Positions 35,473 through 45,458 are shown, numbered from the stretch's first letter. The stretch: 64,000 nucleotides of DNA from Microbacteriaceae bacterium (GCA_003852775.1 RDDZ01000039.1:27992-91991), one strand, 5' to 3'. Program-made: numbers and translations. Notes: generated by a model not told the origin, from the letters alone.

Positions 35473-36897
35473 ATGGCATCCGGCACGAGCGTCGGCACCG
35501 TCGCCGCCGTGGACCTCGGCGCGACGAGCGGCCGCGTCATCCTCGGTCACCTCGACGACGGCGCGCTGCGCCTCGAGGAGGTCGCCCGTTTCGCGAACGC
35601 GCCCGTGCGCACGCCCGACGGGCTGCACTGGTCGATCACCGAGCTGTACCGCGACGTCGTCGAGGGCCTCGCGGAGGGCGTGCGCCGCTCCCCCGGCCTG
35701 CTCTCGATCGGTATCGACTCGTGGGCCGTCGACTACGCGCTCCTGCGCGACGGACGGATGCTGGGCGAGCCGTACTCGTACCGCGACGACCGCAACCTCG
35801 CGGCCGTCGACGTCGTGCACGATCGCGTGCCGGCATCCGAGCTGTATGCACGCAACGGCCTGCAGCACCTGCCGTTCAACACGCTCTTCCAGCTCACGGC
35901 CGACCGGCTCGCGGGCTCGCTCGACCGCGCCGACAGCTTCCTGCTGATCCCCGACCTGCTCGCCTTCTGGCTCACCGGGCGCCAGGTCGCCGAGCGCACG
36001 AACGCGTCGACGACGGGCCTCGTCGAGGTCTCGACCGGCCGCTGGGACACCGCGCTCATGGAGCGGCTCGACATCCCCGCGCACCTCGCACGCGCCCTCG
36101 TGGACCCCGGCACCGTGCTCGGCCCGCTGCTGCCGAGCGCGCTGCGCGGCACGGGGAAGACGGATGCGGTCGTCACGGCCGTCGGCTCGCACGACACCGC
36201 CTCCGCGGTCGTCGCGGTGCCGTCGACCGACCGCGACGTCGCCTACATCTCGTGCGGCACGTGGTCGCTCGTGGGCGTCGAGCTCGACCGGCCCGTCGTG
36301 AGCGAGGCGAGCCGGCTGGCGGGCTTCACGAACGAGGGCGGCGTCGACGGGTGCGTGCGCTACCTGCACAACGTCATGGGCCTGTGGCTGCTGTCGGAGT
36401 CGGTGCGCGAGTGGGAGAAGTCCGGCGAGCGCATCGAGCTCGCCGAGCTGCTCGCGGCCGCCGAGCAGGTCACGGGCGAGGTGCCGGTGTTCGACGCCGA
36501 CGACCCCGTGTTCCTCGCGCCGGGCGGCATGCCCGAGCGGATCGCGGCGTGGTTCGCCGAGCGCGGGATGCGGGCGCCGGCTTCGCGGGCCGAGCTCGTG
36601 CGCTCGATCCTGGTGAGCCTCGCCGAGGCGTACGCGGTGAACATCCGCCGCGCCTCCGAGCTCTCGGGGGTCGAGGTCCGCACCGTGCATCTGGTCGGCG
36701 GCGGCTCGCAGAACGCGCTGCTGTGCCGCCTCACCGCAGAGGCGACGGGCCTGCCCGTCGTCGCGGGTCCCGTGGAGGCGACGGCGATCGGCAACGTGCT
36801 CGTGCAGGCGCGCGCACACGGGCTCGTCACGGGGTCGCTCGAGGATCTCCGCGCCCTCGTCGCCCGCTCGTTCCCCGTCACCCGCTACGAGCCCTGA
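35473..36897 (+). CDS. rhaB: rhamnulokinase (FGGY family)
   Basis: VAAVDLGATSGRVILGHLDDGALRLEEVARFANAPVRTPDGLHWSITELYRDV...SIGIDSWAVDYALL. Confidence 0.94.
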   Translation: MASGTSVGTVAAVDLGATSGRVILGHLDDGALRLEEVARFANAPVRTPDGLHWSITELYRDVVEGLAEGVRRSPGLLSIGIDSWAVDYALLRDGRMLGEPYSYRDDRNLAAVDVVHDRVPASELYARNGLQHLPFNTLFQLTADRLAGSLDRADSFLLIPDLLAFWLTGRQVAERTNASTTGLVEVSTGRWDTALMERLDIPAHLARALVDPGTVLGPLLPSALRGTGKTDAVVTAVGSHDTASAVVAVPSTDRDVAYISCGTWSLVGVELDRPVVSEASRLAGFTNEGGVDGCVRYLHNVMGLWLLSESVREWEKSGERIELAELLAAAEQVTGEVPVFDADDPVFLAPGGMPERIAAWFAERGMRAPASRAELVRSILVSLAEAYAVNIRRASELSGVEVRTVHLVGGGSQNALLCRLTAEATGLPVVAGPVEATAIGNVLVQARAHGLVTGSLEDLRALVARSFPVTRYEP

Positions 36898-36916
36898 CGG
36901 GGCCCGAGTCATCCCT

Positions 36917-36979
36917 CGCTGACTGGTCGGTTTCTCGCCCTAAACCGCCGGAATGGGGCGAGAAACCGACCGGTCAGCG
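36917..36979. repeat. palindromic element, copy 2 (bidirectional-terminator-like)
   Basis: CGCTGACTGGTCGGTTTCTCGCCC (36917-36940) / GGGCGAGAAACCGACCGGTCAGCG (36956-36979); near-copy of 16716-16782. Confidence 0.85.
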
Positions 36980-39507
36980 CACGTGAACTCGTGCACGCCT
37001 GAGCCGACCTCGTGGCGGGTGCCGTCGGGCAGCTCGACCTCGCAGCGGGCCGACACCGGCACCTCGACCCGGAGCGTGAAGATGCCGCCGTCGATCGTCC
37101 ACGACGAGCTCGCCGTACCGTACGGCGTGCGCACGCTCCCCCGCGCCCACGTGAGCCCGCCACCCGGCAGCGGCCGCACGCGGAACCGGCGGTAGCCGCC
37201 CTCGATCGGCTCGAGACCCGCGATGCGGCGGTACATCCAGTCACCCACCGCGCCCGCGGCGTAGTGGTTGAACGACACCATGCCGCCCGTGTCCTCGCCC
37301 GTCTGCAGGTCGGCCGTGTTGACCGTGCCGTCGGGGCGCAGCGCGTCCCAACGCTCCCAGATCGTCGTGCCGCCCGACTCGACCATGTAGAGCCACGACG
37401 GGCACGAGGTCTGCAGGAGCAGCTCGTAGGCGTCGTCGAGCCGCCCGCTGTCCGAGAGCGCGAAGAGGATGAACGGCGTGCCCGTGAACCCGGTCTGCAG
37501 GTGCCCGCCCGCGTCGCGGATGAGGCGCACGAGGTTCTCGGCCATCCGCTCGGTCTCGGCACCCGCGGTCATGCCGAAGGCGAGCGGCAGCACGTAGCCC
37601 GTCTGGAACTCGGTGCCGAGGGTGCCCGCGCCGTCGGTGAAGACGTTGCGGTACGCCCGGATGACGCGCTCGCGTTCCGCGCGGAAGCGGCGGGCGTCGG
37701 CGTCCTCCCCGAGCAGCTCCGCGATCCGCGCGACGATCCCGTAGGAGTTCGCGAGATACGCCGTCGCGACCCAGCGTCCGCGGCGGAGCCAGCCCTTCAC
37801 ATCCGTGTCGGGCGCGGTCCAATCGCCGAAGTGGAACAGGAGGCGCCAGATGCGGCGCCGGTCGGGCCGCACCGAAAAGAGGCTCGCCCACCACGCCGCC
37901 GCCTCGAGGAAGCGGCGCATGGTCGGGTACTGGCGCCGCAGCATCCCGAGGTCGCCGCGCGCGAGGTACTCCGCCCACGGCGCGAGCACGCACACGTCGC
38001 CCCACGCGGCGGTCGCGACGACCGGGAACGGGTTGCCGGCCCGCGGCACGACCATGGGGATGCCGCCCCCGCGCGACTGCTCGGCGTTCACGTCGCGCAG
38101 CCACTTGCCGAGGAAGCGGCCCATGTCGAAGTTGTACGACGCGGTCGACGCGAACACGGCGTAGTCGCCCGTCCAGCCCTCGCGCTCGTCGCGCTGCGGG
38201 CAGTCGGTCGGGATGTCGACGAAGTTCGAGCGGCCACCCCAGCGGATCGCCGACTGCAGCCGGTTCAGCCGCTCGTCGGAGGCCGCGAACTCGCCCGTGT
38301 CCTCGAGGTCGGAGTGCAGCACGAGCGCCTCGAGCTCGAGGTCGGCGGGGTCGATGCCCGTGACGCCCACGTAGCGGAAGCCCATGTAGGTGAAGCGCGG
38401 CGAGTAGGTCTGCTCGCCGTCGACGCACGTGTAGGTGGCCGTCGCCTTCGCAGTGCGCAGCGACTTCACGAAGAGCTCGCCGTCGACCGTCACCTCCGCG
38501 TGCCGGAACACGACCGTCTGCCCGCGAGAGCCGCGGATGCGCGCGCGCACGACGCCCGCGAAGTTCTGCCCGAGGTCGTAGACGAGCTCGCCGCTCGGGG
38601 CGACGGTCTGCGCGACGGGCCGCAGCACCTCCTGCGCCCGCACGGGCTGCCCGTAGTCGGCGAGGAGTCGCGGACGCCCCGCGGGCTCCCCCGCGAGCGC
38701 CGCCGCCCGCCAGGTCTGCTGCTCGGGCGTCACCGTCGCGTCGAACGTCTCGCCGTCGTACCACTCGGCCATCCGCACGGGCCCGTCGGTGCTGACCTCC
38801 CAGTCGGGGCCGGTCGCGATCGTCTCGATCGTGCCGTCATCGTAGGCGAGGTGCAGCTCGAGGAGGAGGGCCTGGCGGTCGGCGTAGATGCGGTTCTTGC
38901 GCTTGTGGGTGAAGGATCCGACGGCCCACCCGCCCGCGACGGTCGCGGTGAGGGTCGCGTCGGAGGAGACGAGCCCGGTCACGTCGTACGTCTGGTACTG
39001 CAGCTGGTGGCGGTACGAGGTGAAGCCGGGCGCGAACCAGCGGTCGCCGACCTTGCGCCCGTCGAGCTCCAGCTCGTAGACCCCGAGCGCGGTCGCCTCG
39101 ATCCACGCGCGGCGCAGGCCGGGCCGCGCGGCCACCCGCGTGCGGAACACCATGGGCACGGGCGAGGCGTCCTTCGGGGTGCGGTACGCGGCATCCGTGA
39201 TCCAGCGCGCGGTCCACGGCGCTCCGAGACGGCCCGTGCGGAACGTCGCGGTCGCCTCGGCGGTCTCGCCGCTCGTGCCCGTCGCGACGACGTGCACGGT
39301 GTACTCGGTGCGCGGCTCGAGCGGCCCGCCGTAGACGGTCCCGAGCTGGTCGCGCGTCTCGACGCTCCAGCCGCCCGAGGTGATGCGCGCGTGGGCCAGC
39401 TCCTCCCCCGGCACGTCGGACTCGAGCGCGAACGCGATGCGCGGCGGCTCGTCCGTCACCAGCCCCGCCGCGAGCCCGTCGAGGGTGAGCGACGCGATCC
39501 GTATCAC
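36940..39507 (-). CDS. alpha-L-rhamnosidase (GH78)
   Basis: VIRIASLTLDGLAAGLVTDEPPRIAFALESD...GDRWFAPGFTSYRHQLQYQTYDVT...DCPQRDEREGWTGDYAVFASTASYNFDMGRFLGKWLRDV. Confidence 0.94.
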   Translation of the reverse strand: MIRIASLTLDGLAAGLVTDEPPRIAFALESDVPGEELAHARITSGGWSVETRDQLGTVYGGPLEPRTEYTVHVVATGTSGETAEATATFRTGRLGAPWTARWITDAAYRTPKDASPVPMVFRTRVAARPGLRRAWIEATALGVYELELDGRKVGDRWFAPGFTSYRHQLQYQTYDVTGLVSSDATLTATVAGGWAVGSFTHKRKNRIYADRQALLLELHLAYDDGTIETIATGPDWEVSTDGPVRMAEWYDGETFDATVTPEQQTWRAAALAGEPAGRPRLLADYGQPVRAQEVLRPVAQTVAPSGELVYDLGQNFAGVVRARIRGSRGQTVVFRHAEVTVDGELFVKSLRTAKATATYTCVDGEQTYSPRFTYMGFRYVGVTGIDPADLELEALVLHSDLEDTGEFAASDERLNRLQSAIRWGGRSNFVDIPTDCPQRDEREGWTGDYAVFASTASYNFDMGRFLGKWLRDVNAEQSRGGGIPMVVPRAGNPFPVVATAAWGDVCVLAPWAEYLARGDLGMLRRQYPTMRRFLEAAAWWASLFSVRPDRRRIWRLLFHFGDWTAPDTDVKGWLRRGRWVATAYLANSYGIVARIAELLGEDADARRFRAERERVIRAYRNVFTDGAGTLGTEFQTGYVLPLAFGMTAGAETERMAENLVRLIRDAGGHLQTGFTGTPFILFALSDSGRLDDAYELLLQTSCPSWLYMVESGGTTIWERWDALRPDGTVNTADLQTGEDTGGMVSFNHYAAGAVGDWMYRRIAGLEPIEGGYRRFRVRPLPGGGLTWARGSVRTPYGTASSSWTIDGGIFTLRVEVPVSARCEVELPDGTRHEVGSGVHEFTCADRSVSRPIPAV

Positions 39508-41945
39508 GCGCCGCCCCCCGCCTTCCGGCCCCGGCGGAACGCCCGCAGCGCGCGGATCGGGTGCCCGGCCGCGAGCAGCTCGATCCCCTCGGCGGTGCTG
39601 TAGGTGAACGCACCGCCCGACGACATGGCGAGCGAGCGCATCGACGCCGACGGCATCATCCGCCACAGGAAGTAGCTGTTCTTGAGACGGATGTCGCGCT
39701 CGAGCGAGTCGGGCAGCGCGAGGGCCTCGCGGTAGGGCTTCGCGACGGCGCCGATGATGGCACGCGAGATGATCCGCCCGAAGAGCGTGCGCCGGGCGTC
39801 GCCGAGCCGCATCTCCATGTGGAGCCGACCGTGGCGCGGCTCCTCGGGCACCGGCCGACCGAGGAGGGCCGGGAACGAGGCCGGGATGGCCACGGGCGGC
39901 GCCGCGTAGTCGCGGTCGACCTCGGCCGGATACGGCGAGCGCGAGGTCGCGTGGCCGGTAACCGTGAGCGGCAGGCGGGCGCGGATGTCGGCGGCCGACG
40001 CCGCGAGGAGCACCTCGTAGTCGCCGTCCTCGAGCACCCAGTCGTGACGCTCGACGTCCCAGTAGGCGAGGTCGGCGAGCGCGAACTCGAGGCGGACGGG
40101 GGCCTCGCCTCCCGCGGGCACGCGCACCTTCGCGAAGGCGCGCAGCTCCTTCTCCGCCTTGAACACCGCGCTCGGGGCGTTCCGCACGTAGAGCTGCACG
40201 ACCTCGGCGCCGTCGCGGGCGCCCGTGTTGGCGACCGTCGCGGTCACGACGACGCGGTCGCCGTCGATCTCGAGCACCGCGTCCCGGTACGCGAAGGTCG
40301 TGTACGAGAGGCCGTGGCCGAACGGGTAGGCGAGCGGTGTGCCCGCGGCGTCGTAGAAGCGGTAGCCCACGTAGATCGACTCGGCGTACCGCGCGATCGC
40401 CCCGCGGTCGTAGTCGGCGTGGGCGCTCGTGTCCTCGACGCGGAACGGCCAGCTCTCCGCGAGGCGGCCGCTCGGGTCCGCCTCGCCGAACAGCAGGGCC
40501 GCGGCGGCCTCCCCTCCCCGCATGCCGGGCAGGTTCATGAGCAGCACCGAAGCGAGGCGGTCGGAGCTCGGCACCGCCACGGGCGCCCCCGCGAACAGCA
40601 CGAGCACGACGCGGGCCCCCTGATCGAGCAGCGCCTCGACGAGCGCCACCTGGTTGCTCGCGAGGCCGAGGTGCGTGCGGTCGAAGCCCTCGCTCTCCTC
40701 GAGGTCGGTGAGCCCGCCGAAGAACAGCACGGTGTCGGCGGCACGGGCGGCTTCGAGCGCGGCCGTCTCGAGCTCCGCGTCGCGCTCCTCGCGCATCGAG
40801 CGGAACCCCGGCTCGTAGCGGTAGGAGATGCCGCGGGCGTCGAAGGCGTCGCGCGGCGTCACGACGCTCGGCGGGTTGATGAGCGACGAGCCCGCACCCT
40901 GGAACCGCATCCGCTCGAAGAACTCGCCCACGACGAGGAGGGACCCGGATGCCGCGTCGAGCGGGAGCGTGCCGTCGTTCGCGAGCAGCACGGCGCCCTC
41001 GGTCGCGATCTCGCGCGCGAGCTCGGCGTGCGCCTCCGCGTGGTAGGGAAGCGCCTCGCGCTCGGGGTGGCGCGCGACGAGCTCGAGCACGCGCGCGACG
41101 GAGGTGTCGAGCACGTCGAGCGGCAGCGCTCCCGACCGCACCGCCTCGCGCAGGCTCTCGCGGTTGTGGGGCACCGATCCCGGCATGTCGAGGTCGCAGC
41201 CGGCGGCCACGCCCGCGACGCGGTCGTGGGTGGCGCCCCAGTCGGTCATCACGAGACCGTCGAAGCCCCACTCCTCGCGCAGGATGCCCGTGAGCAGCTC
41301 GCGGTTCTCCGAGGCGAAGGTGCCGTTGACCTGGTTGTAGGAGCACATGACCGTCTCCGGCCGCGCCTCCTTCACGACGCGCTCGAAGGCGCGCAGGTAG
41401 ATCTCCCGCAGGGCGCGCTCGTCGACGACGCTGTCGCCCACGAAGCGGTAGTCCTCGTTCGAGTTGGCGGCGAAGTGCTTGACCGAGGCGCCGACGCCCT
41501 GCGACTGCATACCGCGCACGACGGCGCTGCCGAAGACGCCCGAGACGAGCGGATCCTCGGAGAAGTACTCGAAGTCGCGGCCGCACAGCGGGCTGCGCTT
41601 GATGTTGACGCCGGGTGCGAGCAGCACGTCGACGCCGAGAGCGCGGCACTCCGCGCCGATCGCGACGCCCATCCGCTCGGCGAGCTCGGGGTTCCAGGTG
41701 CTCCCGAGGGTGACCGAGGTCGGGAACGCGGTCGAGTGCTCGTTGTCGGAGATCCCGAACCCGCCCGCCGACTCCCGCACCTTCCGCACGCCGTGCGGGC
41801 CGTCGGTGAGGAAGAGCGAACGGATGCCGAGACGCGGCACGGGGTGCGTGCGCCACGACTCGAGCCCCTCGAGCAGCAGCAGCTTCTCGTCGAGCGTGAG
41901 CTCGGCGAGCTGCTCGTCGACCGTCGTCGCCACGGCCTGCGTCAT
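39504..41945 (-). CDS. glycoside hydrolase family 3 (beta-glucosidase-like)
   Basis: MTQAVATTVDEQLAELTLDEKLLLLEGLESW...LFLTDGPHGVRK...DGLVMTDWGATHDRVAGVAAGCDLDMPG. Confidence 0.94.
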   Translation of the reverse strand: MTQAVATTVDEQLAELTLDEKLLLLEGLESWRTHPVPRLGIRSLFLTDGPHGVRKVRESAGGFGISDNEHSTAFPTSVTLGSTWNPELAERMGVAIGAECRALGVDVLLAPGVNIKRSPLCGRDFEYFSEDPLVSGVFGSAVVRGMQSQGVGASVKHFAANSNEDYRFVGDSVVDERALREIYLRAFERVVKEARPETVMCSYNQVNGTFASENRELLTGILREEWGFDGLVMTDWGATHDRVAGVAAGCDLDMPGSVPHNRESLREAVRSGALPLDVLDTSVARVLELVARHPEREALPYHAEAHAELAREIATEGAVLLANDGTLPLDAASGSLLVVGEFFERMRFQGAGSSLINPPSVVTPRDAFDARGISYRYEPGFRSMREERDAELETAALEAARAADTVLFFGGLTDLEESEGFDRTHLGLASNQVALVEALLDQGARVVLVLFAGAPVAVPSSDRLASVLLMNLPGMRGGEAAAALLFGEADPSGRLAESWPFRVEDTSAHADYDRGAIARYAESIYVGYRFYDAAGTPLAYPFGHGLSYTTFAYRDAVLEIDGDRVVVTATVANTGARDGAEVVQLYVRNAPSAVFKAEKELRAFAKVRVPAGGEAPVRLEFALADLAYWDVERHDWVLEDGDYEVLLAASAADIRARLPLTVTGHATSRSPYPAEVDRDYAAPPVAIPASFPALLGRPVPEEPRHGRLHMEMRLGDARRTLFGRIISRAIIGAVAKPYREALALPDSLERDIRLKNSYFLWRMMPSASMRSLAMSSGGAFTYSTAEGIELLAAGHPIRALRAFRRGRKAGGGA

Positions 41946-43228
41946 CGCACCCCCTTGATGAAGCGGGTCGTGAGCGCCACGCCGAGGGCGAGCACGGCGC
42001 CGCCGATGAAGAGCGCCGTGTAGTTCGTCGAGTCCGCCGATCCGGCCATGAGGAGGGCGGCGCCGGCGAGCGGGGCGAGGGCGGTCGAGAGCGTCGCGGC
42101 GAGGTTGTAGATCGACATCCAGCGACCCGCCTGGTCGCGCTGCGGCACGAGGTCGCTCGCCATGGCGACGTCGACCGACCCGAACATGCCCGCGGCGCCG
42201 AGGATGAAGAGCACGGCCGCGAAGAACATCCCGAACCCGTCGGTGAACGCCATGAGGCCGAGACCCACGGCCGACAGCCCCGCTGCGAGGTAGATGAACA
42301 CCTTGCGGCGCTTGAGCTTGTCGGAGAGCATCCCCGACACGACGGCGAACGTCATGGTCACGAGGATGCCGATCCCGCCGACGAGCGCGAGCTTGCCGCC
42401 CGCCTCCTCGGCCGTGAAGCCGAGGCGGTCGATGACGAAGTAGAGCTGGTAGGTGGAGAGGAACGCGAGCGCGACCTGCATGAGCAGCTTGCCGACCCAG
42501 AGGAACGAGAAGTCGGGGTAGCGGCGCGGATTGAACACGAGGCTGCGGAAGGTCTCGGCGACGGTCGTGCGCGGGAGCTCGATGATGGGCTCGCGCACCG
42601 CGAGCATGAACACGACGCCGAGCACGGCGAAGGCCGCGACGGGCACGAGGAACAGCAGCAGGAGGTCCTGCGTGAGCAGGCCGCCGATGGAGTAGCCGAG
42701 CACGCCGCCGAGCTGGGTCGCGACGCCGATGATCGCGCCGACGGTGCCGCGCTGCGCCTTGGGCACGCGCTCCGCGACGACGGGCGCGATGGCCGCGGCG
42801 TTGGCGGCGCCCGCGAGCGACACGACACCCCAGCCGAGCAGCAGCACGGGCACCGAGTCGGCGAGCGCGACGATCGACGAGCCGAGCGCGAGGGTCGCGA
42901 GACCGCCGATGAGCCACGGGCGACGACGGCCGATGCGCGTGCGCGTGCGGTCGCTCAGCACCCCCGCGATGGGGCCCGCGACGACGCCGACGATCGCCCC
43001 GACCGTCGTCACGATCGCGAGCACGGCGACCTTGTCGTCGGGGGCGATGACACCGATCTTGTAGGGCAGGCTGAAGAGCGCGGGCATCATGACCGTGAGG
43101 TAGAGCCCGAAGTTCAGGAGGCCGTAGAGGGTGAGGAAGAGTCCCCCGACCTTCTTCTGCGGCTCGGGCGCCTCGGTGGCGGCGGATGCGGGGTTCGGCG
43201 CGGCGGGGACCGGGCTCTCGATGGTCAT
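41942..43228 (-). CDS. MFS sugar transporter
   Basis: KVGGLFLTLYGLLNFGLYLTVMMPALFSLPYKIG...SDRTRTRIGRRRPWLIGGLATLALGSS. Confidence 0.9.
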   Translation of the reverse strand: MTIESPVPAAPNPASAATEAPEPQKKVGGLFLTLYGLLNFGLYLTVMMPALFSLPYKIGVIAPDDKVAVLAIVTTVGAIVGVVAGPIAGVLSDRTRTRIGRRRPWLIGGLATLALGSSIVALADSVPVLLLGWGVVSLAGAANAAAIAPVVAERVPKAQRGTVGAIIGVATQLGGVLGYSIGGLLTQDLLLLFLVPVAAFAVLGVVFMLAVREPIIELPRTTVAETFRSLVFNPRRYPDFSFLWVGKLLMQVALAFLSTYQLYFVIDRLGFTAEEAGGKLALVGGIGILVTMTFAVVSGMLSDKLKRRKVFIYLAAGLSAVGLGLMAFTDGFGMFFAAVLFILGAAGMFGSVDVAMASDLVPQRDQAGRWMSIYNLAATLSTALAPLAGAALLMAGSADSTNYTALFIGGAVLALGVALTTRFIKGVR

Positions 43229-43264
43229 GTCGACTCCATTGTCGGGTTGTCCCGCGCGCGGGAA

Positions 43265-43278
43265 CTAGCGCGCGCTAG
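43265..43278. promoter_or_regulatory. perfect palindrome, LacI-type operator candidate
   Basis: CTAGCGCGCGCTAG between MFS start and the LacI gene. Confidence 0.55.
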
Positions 43279-43329
43279 CTCAGCGTAGGCGACCATCCGC
43301 CCTCGCGCAAGGCGGCCGCGCGGCGGCGC

Positions 43330-44304
43330 TCAGCTGGTCTCACGCCGCACGACCTCGCTCGTCGCCTCGGGGCCCACGGCGGGGGCCTCCGCGCCCGACA
43401 CGCGGCTGAGGGCGAGATCGGCGAGGAACCGCCCGAGCCCCGCCGTGTCGACGCGCACGCTCGACAGCGCCGGCACGAGCAGGCGCGCGACCGGCGAGTC
43501 GTCGTGACCCACGATTGCGAGCTCGTCGGGCACGGCGACCCCCTGCCGCAGCGCCGCACCGAGCACGAGCGCCGCGACGTCGTCGTTGTACGCGACGACC
43601 CCGTCGACTCCCGCCGCGACCCACTCCGCCACCCGTGCGGCGGCATCCGTCTCGTCGAGGTCGGCGAATGCGGCGAGCGGCTCGCCCGCGAGCTCACGGT
43701 GCGTCGCGTCGGCGAGCGCGCGGCGCTGGGCGACGAGTCCGGCGAGGCGCGCATCCGTCGTTCCCGCGAACGCGATGCGACGGCGGCCGCGCTCGAGTAG
43801 GTGCGCGACCTGCAGGCGCGGGCCGTCGGCGAAGTGCAGCTCGTCGGCGACGACGGCCTCGTCGCGGCCCGGGATGATCGTCGCCGCCCCCGTCGCGCGG
43901 ATGGCGTCGAACTGCTCGTCGGGGATGGGCGCGAGCGCGAACACGACGTCGGGCGCGAGGCTCTCCCACAGCGGAACGGCCTGGCCGCCCGGATGCGGCG
44001 TCATCGTCACGAGCGAGTAGCCCGCCCGGTCGAGCACGAGCGCCGCCTCGTCGAGGTGCGTGCGCATGCTGTACTCCATGGGCCAGTCGGGCAAGAGCGC
44101 GAGCACGATGTGGCTGCGTCCGCTCGCGAGCGCGCGGGCCGCCGTGTGCGGCCGGTAGCCGAGCCGCTTCGCCTCCGCGAGCACGCGCTCGCGCGTCGCC
44201 CCCGAGATCGTCTGGCCCGGGGTGTCGTTGAGCACGAACCCGACCGTCGCGCGCGACAGGCCGAGCGAGCGGGCCACATCCGCCGCCGTTACCCGCTTGC
44301 CCAC
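43330..44304 (-). CDS. LacI family regulator
   Basis: MGKRVTAADVARSLGLSRATVGFVLNDTPGQTISGATRERVLAEAKRLGYRPHTAARALASGRS. Confidence 0.93.
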   Translation of the reverse strand: MGKRVTAADVARSLGLSRATVGFVLNDTPGQTISGATRERVLAEAKRLGYRPHTAARALASGRSHIVLALLPDWPMEYSMRTHLDEAALVLDRAGYSLVTMTPHPGGQAVPLWESLAPDVVFALAPIPDEQFDAIRATGAATIIPGRDEAVVADELHFADGPRLQVAHLLERGRRRIAFAGTTDARLAGLVAQRRALADATHRELAGEPLAAFADLDETDAAARVAEWVAAGVDGVVAYNDDVAALVLGAALRQGVAVPDELAIVGHDDSPVARLLVPALSSVRVDTAGLGRFLADLALSRVSGAEAPAVGPEATSEVVRRETS

Positions 44305-44328
44305 GTCGTCACGATACCTTCAGCCGAG

Positions 44329-44400
44329 GAGCGTCCGCGCACCGGCATCCCACCCGCGCGCCGACGACGGAAACCGATGCCGCGCGGTGCGCGGACGCTC
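44329..44400 (-). terminator. long-arm hairpin downstream of the alcohol dehydrogenase
   Basis: GAGCGTCCGCGCACC (44329-44343) / GGTGCGCGGACGCTC (44386-44400) plus inner GGCATC / GATGCC. Confidence 0.65.
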
Positions 44401-44414
44401 GTCTCAGGGGGCGG

Positions 44415-45458
44415 TCACCAGATGAAGACCGCCTTCTCCGTCTCGCGCCTGTCGAAGGCGGCGAACGCCTCGGCGGCGTCCTCGAGCGGGAATCGATGGC
44501 TGATGAGCTTCTCGATCGGGATGTCGTGCTCGACGACGAACGCGACGATCTCGTCCCAGAGGGTGCGCGGGAAGTACCAGCCGCCGATGAGGGTGAGCTG
44601 CTTGTGGATCAGGTGCTCGCTGGGGTTGATCTCGGCCGACTGCGACTCGCCCACGTAGGCGACCCGGCCGAGCTTGGCCGCGGCGTCGAGCGCGCCGCGC
44701 TGGGCACGCGGGTTGCCGGAGCACTCGATCACGACGTCCGCGCCCGCACCGCCGGTCTCACGTGCGATGCCCGCAACCATGTCCTCCTGCGAGCTGTCGA
44801 CGACCGCGTCGGCACCCAGCGAGCGGGCGTGCTCGAGACGGGTGTCGAGCACGTCGACCGCGATCACGCGCGCGCCGCGGGCCTTCGCGATGAGCACGGC
44901 GGCCGACCCCATCGGGCCCATGCCGACGACCGCGACGACGTCGCCGGGGCCGACGCCGAGGGTGCGCTGGGTCGCGTACTGCGTGCCGACCATGTCGGTC
45001 AGCACCGCGCCGGCCTCGAAGCTCATGGCCTCGGGCAAGGGAAGCGCGTTGTGCGCCGGGATCGTGAAGTACTCCGCGTCGCCTCCGTCGACGTCGAAGC
45101 CGAAGCAGCGCCACCCCGGGGTCAGCATGAGATAGCCGCGCTGCCCGAGCGGATGCCGCTCGTCGCCGATGGCGAGGTAGCCCGCGACGCGGTCGCCCAC
45201 GGCGACCCCGGTCACGCCCTCGCCGAGCGCGACCACGACCCCGGCCGCCTCGTGTCCGGGCACCCGGCGGTCGTCGCCCGTGCGCACCGCCCCCAGCACC
45301 GGATTGCCGTGGTAGATCGTCATGTCGCTGCGGCAGATCGCGGATGCGCGGGTCTGCACGAGCACCTCCCCCGGCCCCGGTGTCGGTACCGGGCGGTCCA
45401 CGACATCCGCCGTCCCGTCGCCCGACATCAGCACGGCCCGCATGGTCGTCGCGGTCAT
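44415..45458 (-). CDS. zinc-dependent alcohol dehydrogenase family protein
   Basis: VLVQTRASAICRSDMTIYHGNPV...VPGHEAAGVVVALGEGVTGVAVGDRVAGY...VAVVGMGPMGSAAVLIAKARGA. Confidence 0.93.
   Translation of the reverse strand: MTATTMRAVLMSGDGTADVVDRPVPTPGPGEVLVQTRASAICRSDMTIYHGNPVLGAVRTGDDRRVPGHEAAGVVVALGEGVTGVAVGDRVAGYLAIGDERHPLGQRGYLMLTPGWRCFGFDVDGGDAEYFTIPAHNALPLPEAMSFEAGAVLTDMVGTQYATQRTLGVGPGDVVAVVGMGPMGSAAVLIAKARGARVIAVDVLDTRLEHARSLGADAVVDSSQEDMVAGIARETGGAGADVVIECSGNPRAQRGALDAAAKLGRVAYVGESQSAEINPSEHLIHKQLTLIGGWYFPRTLWDEIVAFVVEHDIPIEKLISHRFPLEDAAEAFAAFDRRETEKAVFIW

Noticed and set aside
33403-36912. 1169-aa minus-strand ORF
   Set aside because: Antisense to the rhamnose aldolase/dehydrogenase and rhamnulokinase genes; shadow ORF.
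36940-41856. 1638-aa single ORF as one giant glycosidase
   Set aside because: Only the C-terminal part (start GTG 39507) is rhamnosidase; the rest is the wrong frame of the overlapping GH3 gene.
39561-42023. 820-aa plus-strand ORF
   Set aside because: Antisense to the GH3 gene; shadow ORF.
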